From NCBI RefSeq assembly GCF_000412185.1, contig NZ_ASJA01000004.1:62001-126000 (forward strand): a DNA stretch of 64,000 bases, given 5' to 3'. The DNA comes from Euryhalocaulis caribicus (GTDB taxonomy: Bacteria; Pseudomonadota; Alphaproteobacteria; Caulobacterales; Maricaulaceae). A model generated the notes under the pieces. It saw only the letters and a list, made by a program, of their open reading frames with translations, did not search any database and was not told where the DNA came from. Below, one piece after another: positions 57,236 through 64,000 of the stretch. The first letter of the stretch is position 1, and the number at the start of each line of letters is the position of its first letter. The position numbers and the translations under genes are program-made.

Positions 57236-57855
57236 CAGAACGCCTCGCCTGTCATGAAAAGCTGATCGACCTCGCCAACGCCTTCCATGGTCAGGGTCAG
57301 GCGCACGATTTCGGGCAGTTGCGGCGCGGCGCGGACGCCGCCGAACCATTCCGGCGACCACTGGCCCGCGCGGGCAAATTCCAGGTTCGCCTCCTGCACG
57401 CCGGACAGCAGCACGCGACGTTGCTCGGGCGTGTGTTCCATTGCGTCCGGCCGCGTGCGGGCGATACGGATCAGCGCGCCGTCTTCAATGCGGTATTCCA
57501 CGGCCTGAAGCGATCCCCGGCGCTCCAGCGCGCCGGGATTTTCCCAGCCGCGGCGGACCAAGAAGAGAATGGTCTGAGAATCCCCGTCCCTCAGGTCACC
57601 GCCCGCAAAAAACTGATCGGCCCGGGCGCGGTACAGGCCGCGCACAGGACGGGCGACGGCCTGACCAATATCGCTTTTCAGCGTCGCCCGGGCGACGTCG
57701 ATCTCGCGCAGCACATCAGACCGCGCCTCCACCTGCTCCTTGCCATCGAGCGTCTGCATCAGCATCGCCGTGCCCGCCGCCGTGAGAAGCGACAGCACGA
57801 ACAGCGCCACCAGCATCTCCACCAGCGTAAAACCGGATTCGCGCGAGACCGTCAT
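57235..57855 (-). CDS. gspJ: Type II secretion minor pseudopilin GspJ
   Basis: 206 residues with prepilin motif 'ESGFTLVEMLVALFVLSLL' at the N-terminus and a beta domain with 'RPVRGLYRARADQFFAGGD' and 'AVEYRIEDGALIRIARTRPD'. It forms the pseudopilus tip complex. Starts in the gspI stop (four-base overlap). Confidence 0.93.
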   Translation of the reverse strand: MTVSRESGFTLVEMLVALFVLSLLTAAGTAMLMQTLDGKEQVEARSDVLREIDVARATLKSDIGQAVARPVRGLYRARADQFFAGGDLRDGDSQTILFLVRRGWENPGALERRGSLQAVEYRIEDGALIRIARTRPDAMEHTPEQRRVLLSGVQEANLEFARAGQWSPEWFGGVRAAPQLPEIVRLTLTMEGVGEVDQLFMTGEAF

Positions 57856-58217
57856 GGACCGATGAACCCGCTGAGCACGGCCGCCTGCCGATCCGATCCG
57901 GCAAGGCTGACCGTCACCTCCACCCGGCGCAGGGCGGGATTGCCGGTCGGAAGAATCTGGCGCCGCCAGACCCAGTCGACCGCGGCCATTTGCACCTCGC
58001 CCTCATCTTCGCCGCTCGCCGGTTCGGTTTGGGCCATGGCGGTTTCGATCATCACGTTCTCAGCGACAATGCGGGCGAAGGTGACCTCCTGCAACCGGGT
58101 GGCGGCGCGGGCGTTCTCCGCGCTGACATGCATCAGGGAGATGCCGGCGATGGCGAACACGGCCAGCGCGGCCATCACCTCGATCAGCGTGAACCCGGCC
58201 TCGCTACGCTCACGCAT
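57852..58217 (-). CDS. gspI: Type II secretion minor pseudopilin GspI
   Basis: 121 residues from ATG 58217, inside the last codons of gspH. Prepilin motif 'EAGFTLIEVMAALAVFAIAGISL' and the GspI domain ('RIVAENVMIETAMAQ', 'RRVEVTVSLAG'). The long open frame upstream of this ATG belongs to gspH in another frame. Confidence 0.92.
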   Translation of the reverse strand: MRERSEAGFTLIEVMAALAVFAIAGISLMHVSAENARAATRLQEVTFARIVAENVMIETAMAQTEPASGEDEGEVQMAAVDWVWRRQILPTGNPALRRVEVTVSLAGSDRQAAVLSGFIGP

Positions 58218-58716
58218 CGGACCGCTCCAGCATGAAACCGCCGCCGCCATCGCCCTCAAACACGAAACGCTGCTGGCCGCGGCTGATCTGAACGCGGAAA
58301 GGCGTGGAGCCGCCCGTGCTGTCGAACCGGATAAGCGGCGGCGCGTCCTCTTCATCCAATACTTCAAGTCGCTCGGCGGATAGCGCGTCGCTGCTGACAT
58401 TGACGATAACGCCCGAGGGCCACTGCACGGCGCGGAACCCCGGCATGGCGATCCATGCCCCGCCCCGCCAGCGCTGGAAATCATATCCCGCGCCGTCCAC
58501 GCGCACGCCAACCGCGTTGCCGGAGATGACCGCCTCTTCCGCCGCGCGCTGCACCAGCGCCGCAAAACGCTCCGCCGATTTTTCGGCGTCGCTTTCCGGC
58601 GCGGGCAGCGTCAGCACGACCAGCGCAGACGCCAGCCCGACAATGACCAGCACGGCCATCATCTCGACCAGCGTGAACCCGGCCTCCTGCGGATATCTTC
58701 GATTCACGCGCAACAT
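58210..58716 (-). CDS. gspH: Type II secretion minor pseudopilin GspH
   Basis: 168 residues from ATG 58716. Prepilin motif 'EAGFTLVEMMAVLVIVGLASALVVLTLP', then 'RFAALVQRAAEEAVISGNAVGVRVDGAGYDFQRW', the classic GspH/FimT region. It joins the shaft to the tip complex of the pseudopilus. Seven bases after gspG. Confidence 0.93.
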   Translation of the reverse strand: MLRVNRRYPQEAGFTLVEMMAVLVIVGLASALVVLTLPAPESDAEKSAERFAALVQRAAEEAVISGNAVGVRVDGAGYDFQRWRGGAWIAMPGFRAVQWPSGVIVNVSSDALSAERLEVLDEEDAPPLIRFDSTGGSTPFRVQISRGQQRFVFEGDGGGGFMLERSDA

Positions 58717-58723
58717 CAGCGAG

Positions 58724-59176
58724 TTAGTTCCAGTTCCCGATATCGGCGTTGAGGCCCTCGCCGTCCAGCTGGCCGTCGGCGCCTGTCGTGTAGAGATCGT
58801 AGGGTCCGTGTTCGCCGGGGAAGACATATTGGTAAGGGCTGTCCCACGGATCATTGGGCAGGCGGCGAATATAACCGCCCTCGCGATAATTCGCGGCGCG
58901 CTCCACCCCGTCGGGGACTTCAACCAGTGCTTCAAGTCCCTGCTCGGTCGAGGGATAGACCAGCATGTCCATGCGATAGAGCTCCAGCGCCTGCTCCAGA
59001 AGGCGGATATCGGCGCGCGCCTTCTCCACGCGGGCCTGGTCGCTGCTGGGCAGGACATTGATCAGCACCACGGTCGCCAGAAGCCCGATGATGAAGATCA
59101 CCACCATCAGCTCCGTCAGGGTGAAGCCCGCTTCGCCGTCACGTTTCTTATTGATAGTTTTTATGAGCTTTTCCAT
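58724..59176 (-). CDS. gspG: Type II secretion major pseudopilin GspG
   Basis: 150 residues. Prepilin motif 'EAGFTLTELMVVIFIIGLLATVVLINVLP' (Glu at +5), then 'YPSTEQGLEALVEVP', 'RLPNDPWDSPYQYVFPGEHGPYDLYTTGADG', which includes the conserved calcium-site loop. It is the shaft subunit of the pseudopilus that pushes substrates through GspD. Confidence 0.97.
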   Translation of the reverse strand: MEKLIKTINKKRDGEAGFTLTELMVVIFIIGLLATVVLINVLPSSDQARVEKARADIRLLEQALELYRMDMLVYPSTEQGLEALVEVPDGVERAANYREGGYIRRLPNDPWDSPYQYVFPGEHGPYDLYTTGADGQLDGEGLNADIGNWN

Positions 59177-59200
59177 GGGCTTGAGCCTCCAAAGTTCAGG

Positions 59201-60424
59201 CTAGAACATAGCCGAGGTGTTGAGCTGCAGGATGGGCAGCATGATGGCCAGGATGATCAGGGTGACGAGCCCGCCCATCAGGATGATGATGGCCGGCTCC
59301 AGCAGGTTCATCGCCACCTGGGTGACGGTCTCGAATTCGTTTTCCAGATAGTCGGCGGCCTTGTCGAACATCGCCGGAAGCTCGCCGCTATTCTCGCCGC
59401 TGGCGGCCATGTGAACCATCAGGGGTGGAAAGGCGCCGGTCTTGCGCATGGCGGTGCTGAGCGCCCCGCCTTCCTGCACGTCGGCGGCCGCCGCGGTGAC
59501 CGCATCGCGCAGCACCATGTTGGGCGCGGTGGCGCGGGCGGCCTTCAATGAATCCAGGACGGTCGCGCCCGAGGCTGACAGCGTGGCGAAAGTGCGCGCG
59601 AAACGGGCCGCGCCTGCGTCCCGGATCAGGCGGCCCGCCAGCGGCAGTTTCAGGATCGTCCGGTCCACGGCGCGCCGGAAATCATCCTGCTTCAGGGCGC
59701 GCGCGAAAACGAAACCGCCCATGGCCAGCGCCAGCGCAATCAGCCAGCCCCAGTCGCGCATGCCGCCCGATATGTTGATCAAAATCCGGGTCAGCAGCGG
59801 CAGGTCCTGACCCAGCGTGGAAAACTGCTCGACCACGCGCGGGACCACGAACACCATCAGCGCAGTGACCACCGCAATCGCCACCACGAACAGGACGCAT
59901 GGATAGACCAGCGCCGCCATCATTTTGCGCTGCATGGTCTGGCTGCGCTCCAGATAATCGGCCAGACGCTCCATCACCGCGCCCAGCGCGCCCGCCGCCT
60001 CCCCGGCCGAGACAACAGCCAGATAGAGCGGCGAGAAGGCGCGGCCTTCCAGACTCATGGCCTCTGACAGGCGGCGGCCCTCCACCACGCGGTCGCGCAC
60101 CGACAGAAGCGTGCGGCGAATGGCGGCGGAATCGGACTGCAGGGCGACCGCGTTCAGCGCCTCTTCCACCGGCGTTGAGGCGCTGACCAGCAGCGCCAGC
60201 TGGCGCGTGGCGAGCACGAGTTCGCCGGAGCCGAGCCGCCCGCCGCGATTGAGCAGGCCGGAGAGATTGAGGCCGCCCCGCTTTTCCGCCGCCGGGGCCA
60301 GCTTCAGCAGCATCAGCTTGCGGCGCTGCAATTCCCGGCGCGCCGCGCGCGCAGTCTCGGCGGAGATCACGCCCTTGGTCCGGCGCCCCTCCGTATCCAC
60401 GGCGACATATTCAAACGCCGCCAT
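59201..60424 (-). CDS. gspF: Type II secretion platform protein GspF
   Basis: 407 residues from ATG 60424, which lies 14 bases inside gspE. 'FEYVAVDTEGRRTKGVISAETARAARRELQRR' starts the protein; two GspF domains contain 'LSEAMSLEGRAFSPLYLAVVSAGEAAG' and 'ALSTAMRKTGAFPPLMVHMAASGENSGELPAMFDKAA', with three membrane helices. It is the polytopic core of the inner-membrane platform. Confidence 0.96.
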   Translation of the reverse strand: MAAFEYVAVDTEGRRTKGVISAETARAARRELQRRKLMLLKLAPAAEKRGGLNLSGLLNRGGRLGSGELVLATRQLALLVSASTPVEEALNAVALQSDSAAIRRTLLSVRDRVVEGRRLSEAMSLEGRAFSPLYLAVVSAGEAAGALGAVMERLADYLERSQTMQRKMMAALVYPCVLFVVAIAVVTALMVFVVPRVVEQFSTLGQDLPLLTRILINISGGMRDWGWLIALALAMGGFVFARALKQDDFRRAVDRTILKLPLAGRLIRDAGAARFARTFATLSASGATVLDSLKAARATAPNMVLRDAVTAAAADVQEGGALSTAMRKTGAFPPLMVHMAASGENSGELPAMFDKAADYLENEFETVTQVAMNLLEPAIIILMGGLVTLIILAIMLPILQLNTSAMF

Positions 60425-61910
60425 CGGACTCACCACTCTGGCGGCAGGTGCGCAGTATTTCTTCGGATGTCGTCAGACCGTTCAGGGCGTGTCTCACCCC
60501 GCTCTGCATCAGATTGTCGGAATGGCGGAAAGCCGCGCGTTCGATGTCCAGCTCGCGCGCATCGTCGTGAATGAGGCTGCGGATTTCATCATTGATGACG
60601 ATCAGCTCATAGATGCCCAGACGCCCTTCATATCCCTGCCCGCCGCACTGGCCGCACCCGACCTTGCGATAGAGCGTCACCGGCTCATCGGCCGGGATGC
60701 CCAGCAGGGATTTTTCTTTCGCGTCCGGCTGGTAGGCCTCCTTGCACACCGGGCAGAGACGGCGAACCAGGCGCTGCGCCATCACGGCGGTCATGGTGGA
60801 GGCCAGCAGGAAGGGCTCGACCCCCATGTCGCGCAGACGGGTCACGGCCGCCGCGGCGCTGTTGGTGTGAACCGTGGAGAGGACCAGGTGGCCGGTCAGG
60901 GAGGCCTGCACCGAGATCTGGGCGGTCTCAACATCGCGGATTTCGCCGACCATCACGATTTCCGGATCCTGACGCAGAATGGCGCGCAGGCCCGCCGCGA
61001 AGGTCATCCCGACCTTGGAATTGACCTGCGTCTGGGAAACCCCGTCCAGCCCGTATTCGATCGGATCTTCCACCGTGAGGATATTGCTCTGGCGGTCGTT
61101 CAGTTCGGTCAGGGCGGCATAGAGCGTGGTCGTCTTGCCCGAACCTGTCGGGCCGGTGACCAGGACAATGCCGTTCGGCTGTGACAGGGCTTTTCTGAAT
61201 CCGGCCAGTATCCCTTCACCCATGCCCAGCGCGCCGAGATCCAGACGGATTTCGGTCTTGTCGAGCAGGCGCAGCACCACCCGCTCGCCATAGCGGGACG
61301 GCAGCGTGGAAACGCGCACATCAATGGCGCGTCCGCCCAGCGTCAGGGAGATACGGCCATCCTGCGGCACCCGTTTTTCGGCAATGTCCAGCCGCGCCAT
61401 GACCTTGATACGGCTGACCAGAAGCGGCGCCAGGCGGCGGGCGGGCGACAGCACCTCCCGCAGCACGCCGTCCACCCGGAACCGGATGGCGAGGCGGTCC
61501 TCGAACGGCTCAATATGGATATCGGAGGCCTTGCGCTTGATCGCCTCGGAAATCAGCCCGTTGATCAGGCGGATGACCGGGGCGCTGTCGCCGGTGTCCA
61601 GAAGGTCCGCCGTCTGGGGCAGGTCCTCGATCAGGCTGTCCAGAGAATCCGTCTGTTCGGTATCTTCGGAGAGCTCCGCCTCCTCGATCCCGGCGCCGGC
61701 ATAGATTTCCGAAAGCTGGCGGTCGAACTCCACCGGCGCCATGGTTTCCACATCCAGCGGCGCCCCCAGCGCGCGCCGCGCCTCCAACAGCGCCCGCATG
61801 TCCGCGCCATCGCGCAGACCGACGCGCGCACGCTCGCCCATGCCGAGCAGCACCACGCCGCGCTCCTTGGCGAAGGCGTAGGCGAGGACAGGATCAAGGC
61901 GCTCGCTCAT
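60411..61910 (-). CDS. gspE: Type II secretion ATPase GspE
   Basis: 499 residues from ATG 61910. Walker A 'GPTGSGKT' at 253-260, 'HIEPFEDRLAIRFRVDGVLREV', Asp box 'LTVEDPIEYGLDG', Walker B 'LRQDPEIVMVGEIRD' and a zinc site made of 'CPVCKEAY' and 'CGQCGG'. It powers pseudopilus assembly. The N-terminal GspL-binding region contains an acidic stretch ('SEDTEQTDSLDSLIEDL'). Confidence 0.97.
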   Translation of the reverse strand: MSERLDPVLAYAFAKERGVVLLGMGERARVGLRDGADMRALLEARRALGAPLDVETMAPVEFDRQLSEIYAGAGIEEAELSEDTEQTDSLDSLIEDLPQTADLLDTGDSAPVIRLINGLISEAIKRKASDIHIEPFEDRLAIRFRVDGVLREVLSPARRLAPLLVSRIKVMARLDIAEKRVPQDGRISLTLGGRAIDVRVSTLPSRYGERVVLRLLDKTEIRLDLGALGMGEGILAGFRKALSQPNGIVLVTGPTGSGKTTTLYAALTELNDRQSNILTVEDPIEYGLDGVSQTQVNSKVGMTFAAGLRAILRQDPEIVMVGEIRDVETAQISVQASLTGHLVLSTVHTNSAAAAVTRLRDMGVEPFLLASTMTAVMAQRLVRRLCPVCKEAYQPDAKEKSLLGIPADEPVTLYRKVGCGQCGGQGYEGRLGIYELIVINDEIRSLIHDDARELDIERAAFRHSDNLMQSGVRHALNGLTTSEEILRTCRQSGESDGGV

Positions 61911-61917
61911 GCCGGCC

Positions 61918-63939
61918 CTACCGCGGCTGTACCGGCTGCGCGGGCTGGACATCTGCACCGATCACGCCGCGCATCATGTCGTCCATGGTGATCGACTTTC
62001 CATCGGTCGCGTTGAATTGCTCGTTGCGCATATAGTTGTATTTGCGGTCCGTCGCGCCGCGCATATCCGCCGCGCTGCGGATGATCGTCGGGCGGATGAA
62101 AACCATCAGATTGGTGCGCTGCTTGGTGCGCCCTTCCGTGCGGAAGGCGCGGCCAATACCGGGAATGTCGCCCAGCACCGGCACTTTGGACATGGAAATC
62201 TGCTCGTCATCCTCGATCAGACCGCCCAGCACGATGACCTCGCCGTCATCGGCCAGCACGGTCGTTTCGATCTCCCGCTTCGACGTGATCAGCTCGCCGC
62301 TGACCACGTTCGCCGAACCCAGCACCGAGGAAACCTCCTGACGCAGGAACAGCTTGATCGTCTCGCCCGCGCCGATCTGCGGCTGAACGATCAGCTTCAC
62401 GCCGACATCCTTGCGCTCGATCGTGCGGAACGGGTTGGTGTTGGAATCGCTCAGCACCTCGCCGGTCGAGATCGGGATTTCCTGCCCGACATTGATCAGC
62501 GCTTCCTGATTGTCGAGCGTCAGGACGGACGGCGTGGAAAGGACATTGGAGTCCGTATCGTCATCCACCGCGTTCAGGATGGCCCCGAAAATCACGCCGT
62601 CGTCGTTCTGTCCGCCAATGCCCAGCGCCAGACCATTGATCCCCAGAAGGGAGTTCAGCGCTGCTTCGCGCAGGATCTGGCTGGTGGTGTCATCGACGCT
62701 GGAACCGCCGTCATCATCATCGTCGTCGTCATCGTTATTATTGTTGCGGGGCGCGAAACTGTTGGTCAGGGCCGCGCCGGTCAGCGCCAGGATATTCGGC
62801 GCGGACTGGGTGTAGCTGGTGGTCGCGAACGGCACGGCGGAGTTTTCATTGCCCGCCAGGAAGAATTGCAGACCAAGCTCGTGCGCCGCGTTGTCCGACA
62901 CTTCCACGATAATCGCCTCGACCAGCACCTGTGCGCGGCGCACGTCCAGTTCTTCGATGATGCGCTCCATTTCACGCAGGGTTTCGGTCGGCGCGCTTAT
63001 GACCAGCGCGTTGGTCCCGGCGTCATAGGAAATACGCGGCCCGCCGGTTGGGGTCGGCGGACCGCCTTCCGCCACGGTTTCCACCGAGGCGGCGATCTGT
63101 TCCAGAACTGGCACGAGGTCCGCGCCATTGGCATGCTGGAGGCGGATCACGCGGATCGTGTCCCGCCGCATGTTTTCCGTATCCAGGTCATCGATCAGGG
63201 CGCGAACACGCGCGAGCTCGGCCCCCTCGCCCCGGATCACCACGCTGTTGCCAGCGCGCACCGGCGTCACGGTTACGCCGCCGGCCAGCCGGCCGTCGCG
63301 GCCCGTTCCCAGCACGTCCCGCAGGGTCGCGGCCATTTCCACCGCCGACATGTTGCGGACCGGCACGGTCTCGAAGCTGGAGCGGTCCATGTCCATTTCA
63401 TAGACGACCTGGCGTACGCGATTGAGGTTGCCGGCATAATCAACCACGACCAGCGTGTTGGCGGCGGGATTGGCCGTAACCTCGCCCTGCGGATTGATGA
63501 TCGGGCGAACCGCGTCGGCCGCTGCCACCGCGTCGACATTGTCCAGCTGGATCACCGTGGTTGCGAACTGATTGTCGGTTCCCGCCGCGGTGCTTGCGCC
63601 CGCGTCGCCCGCGGCCAGCTCTTCCGGAACGATGCGATAGGTTCCATTGCCCGCGCCCACCACCGCGAAGCCATTGACCCGCATGGTCGACATGAAAACG
63701 TCGAACAGTTCCTCGCGCGACAGAGCCGACTGGGAGGTGACGGTGACATTGCCGCGAACCTGCGGATGAACGATGAAGGTGTAACCGGTCACCGAGGAGA
63801 CATCCTCGATAAAGGTCTTGATGTCCGCCTCGCGCAGATTGAGCACCTGACCGCGCTCGCTCTGGGCCATGGCGGTCTGCGCGCCCGAAAGGGCGATCAG
63901 CGCGACCATGGCGAGCCGCTTGAAGAATTCACGTGTCAT
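61918..63939 (-). CDS. gspD: Type II secretion outer-membrane secretin GspD
   Basis: 673 residues. Signal peptide ('VALIALSGAQTAMAQ'), N0 domain ('LNLREADIKTFIEDVSSVTGYTFIVHPQVRGNVTV'), N1-N3 repeats (each with 'RVRQVVYEMD' or 'IEELDVRRAQVLVEAIIVEVSD'-type strands), and the C-terminal secretin domain ('VPVLGDIPGIGRAFRTEGRTKQRTNLMVFIRPTII'). An Asn4-Asp8 tract (about residues 395-411) interrupts the N3-to-secretin part. It forms the 15-mer outer-membrane pore. It overlaps gspC by three bases. Confidence 0.96.
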   Translation of the reverse strand: MTREFFKRLAMVALIALSGAQTAMAQSERGQVLNLREADIKTFIEDVSSVTGYTFIVHPQVRGNVTVTSQSALSREELFDVFMSTMRVNGFAVVGAGNGTYRIVPEELAAGDAGASTAAGTDNQFATTVIQLDNVDAVAAADAVRPIINPQGEVTANPAANTLVVVDYAGNLNRVRQVVYEMDMDRSSFETVPVRNMSAVEMAATLRDVLGTGRDGRLAGGVTVTPVRAGNSVVIRGEGAELARVRALIDDLDTENMRRDTIRVIRLQHANGADLVPVLEQIAASVETVAEGGPPTPTGGPRISYDAGTNALVISAPTETLREMERIIEELDVRRAQVLVEAIIVEVSDNAAHELGLQFFLAGNENSAVPFATTSYTQSAPNILALTGAALTNSFAPRNNNNDDDDDDDDGGSSVDDTTSQILREAALNSLLGINGLALGIGGQNDDGVIFGAILNAVDDDTDSNVLSTPSVLTLDNQEALINVGQEIPISTGEVLSDSNTNPFRTIERKDVGVKLIVQPQIGAGETIKLFLRQEVSSVLGSANVVSGELITSKREIETTVLADDGEVIVLGGLIEDDEQISMSKVPVLGDIPGIGRAFRTEGRTKQRTNLMVFIRPTIIRSAADMRGATDRKYNYMRNEQFNATDGKSITMDDMMRGVIGADVQPAQPVQPR

Positions 63940-64000
63940 TCGGTTTCGTCCCCCAGCTGGATCCGGCGCGTGAGGCGGTCGCCGTCACGGCTGATCGTCA
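63936..64000 (-). CDS. gspC: GspC, C-terminal end only
   Basis: The last 21 codons are visible: '...TISRDGDRLTRRIQLGDETE' and stop TGA at 63938-63936, which overlaps the gspD ATG. An 'RDG' turn near the end fits the PDZ-like or final strand of GspC, and gspC normally precedes gspD. The assignment rests mostly on position. Confidence 0.6.
   Translation of the reverse strand, partial: TISRDGDRLTRRIQLGDETE

Noticed and set aside
62700-62760. Short repeat array resembling a CRISPR or microsatellite
   Set aside because: It is simply Asp/Asn codon repetition in gspD; there are no spacers.

Overview
The window looks like chromosomal core sequence of a high-GC alphaproteobacterium from the Caulobacter/Maricaulis/Hyphomonas group. 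Evidence: ctrA lies beside fliI-fliJ, the phosphotransferase gene chpT sits in a cheR/response-regulator cluster, the ctrA promoter carries GANTC (CcrM-type) sites and a TTAA-N7-TTAA CtrA box, and blocks such as prfA-prmC-DUF4167, ubiG/lysC-ptsP, secA/PPIase/mutT and ydbH-ynbE-ydbL are typical of the class. I see no rRNA, tRNA, CRISPR, IS element or prophage. The left edge cuts a YetF/DUF421 gene and the right edge cuts gspC.

Layout. 1-3.2 kb: YetF end, fliJ-fliI (minus) and ctrA (plus), with a dense cell-cycle regulatory region between fliI and ctrA. 3.4-8.5 kb: putP, then a divergent iron/heme module (DUF6607 lipoprotein and heme-type TonB receptor) with two inverted copies of a Fur-like motif between them. 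8.5-14.5 kb (all minus): ydbH-ynbE-ydbL, a small membrane protein, chpT, a CheY-like regulator and a divergent cheR. 14.6-19.6 kb (plus): LytM endopeptidase, nitrilase-like hydrolase, formate/nitrite-type channel, JmjC/cupin oxygenase and an A+T-richer orphan. 19.6-28.8 kb: clpB (heat-shock-type promoter), SLC13 transporter, DUF4167, prmC and prfA, with a frameshifted methyltransferase gene inserted in opposite orientation between prmC and prfA. 28.9-38.1 kb: second LytM protein, hybrid histidine kinase, ispG, a RodZ-like HTH protein, ptsP, lysC and ubiG. 38.2-44 kb: MipA/OmpV, a tightly overlapped DUF1178-nitrilase-grxC operon, comF and an NDUFAF5-like methyltransferase diverging from one shared CATG, a Flp pilin that probably starts at CTG, a Nudix hydrolase and a parvulin lipoprotein. 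44.1-51.4 kb: secA, a yybP-ykoY (manganese) riboswitch before a GDT1-family exporter, accA, a cation exchanger, pirin and two tandem mini-lipoproteins. 51.5-64 kb: M28 peptidase lipoprotein, then a type II secretion operon (gspC to gspN, minus) ending in a lipoprotein gene.

How the parts fit. ctrA and chpT encode two members of the CckA-ChpT-CtrA phosphorelay, and fliI-fliJ probably answers to CtrA through the shared intergenic region. The gsp operon and secA cover protein export; the M28 and LytM enzymes act in the envelope. Convergent genes are packed tightly: five pairs overlap by exactly four bases through a shared CTAG or TTAG, and one terminator lies inside the opposing gene. The least explained items are the DUF6607/72-residue heme cassette, the mini-lipoprotein pair, the frameshifted methyltransferase with its unknown N-terminal half, and the long hairpin behind the manganese riboswitch.
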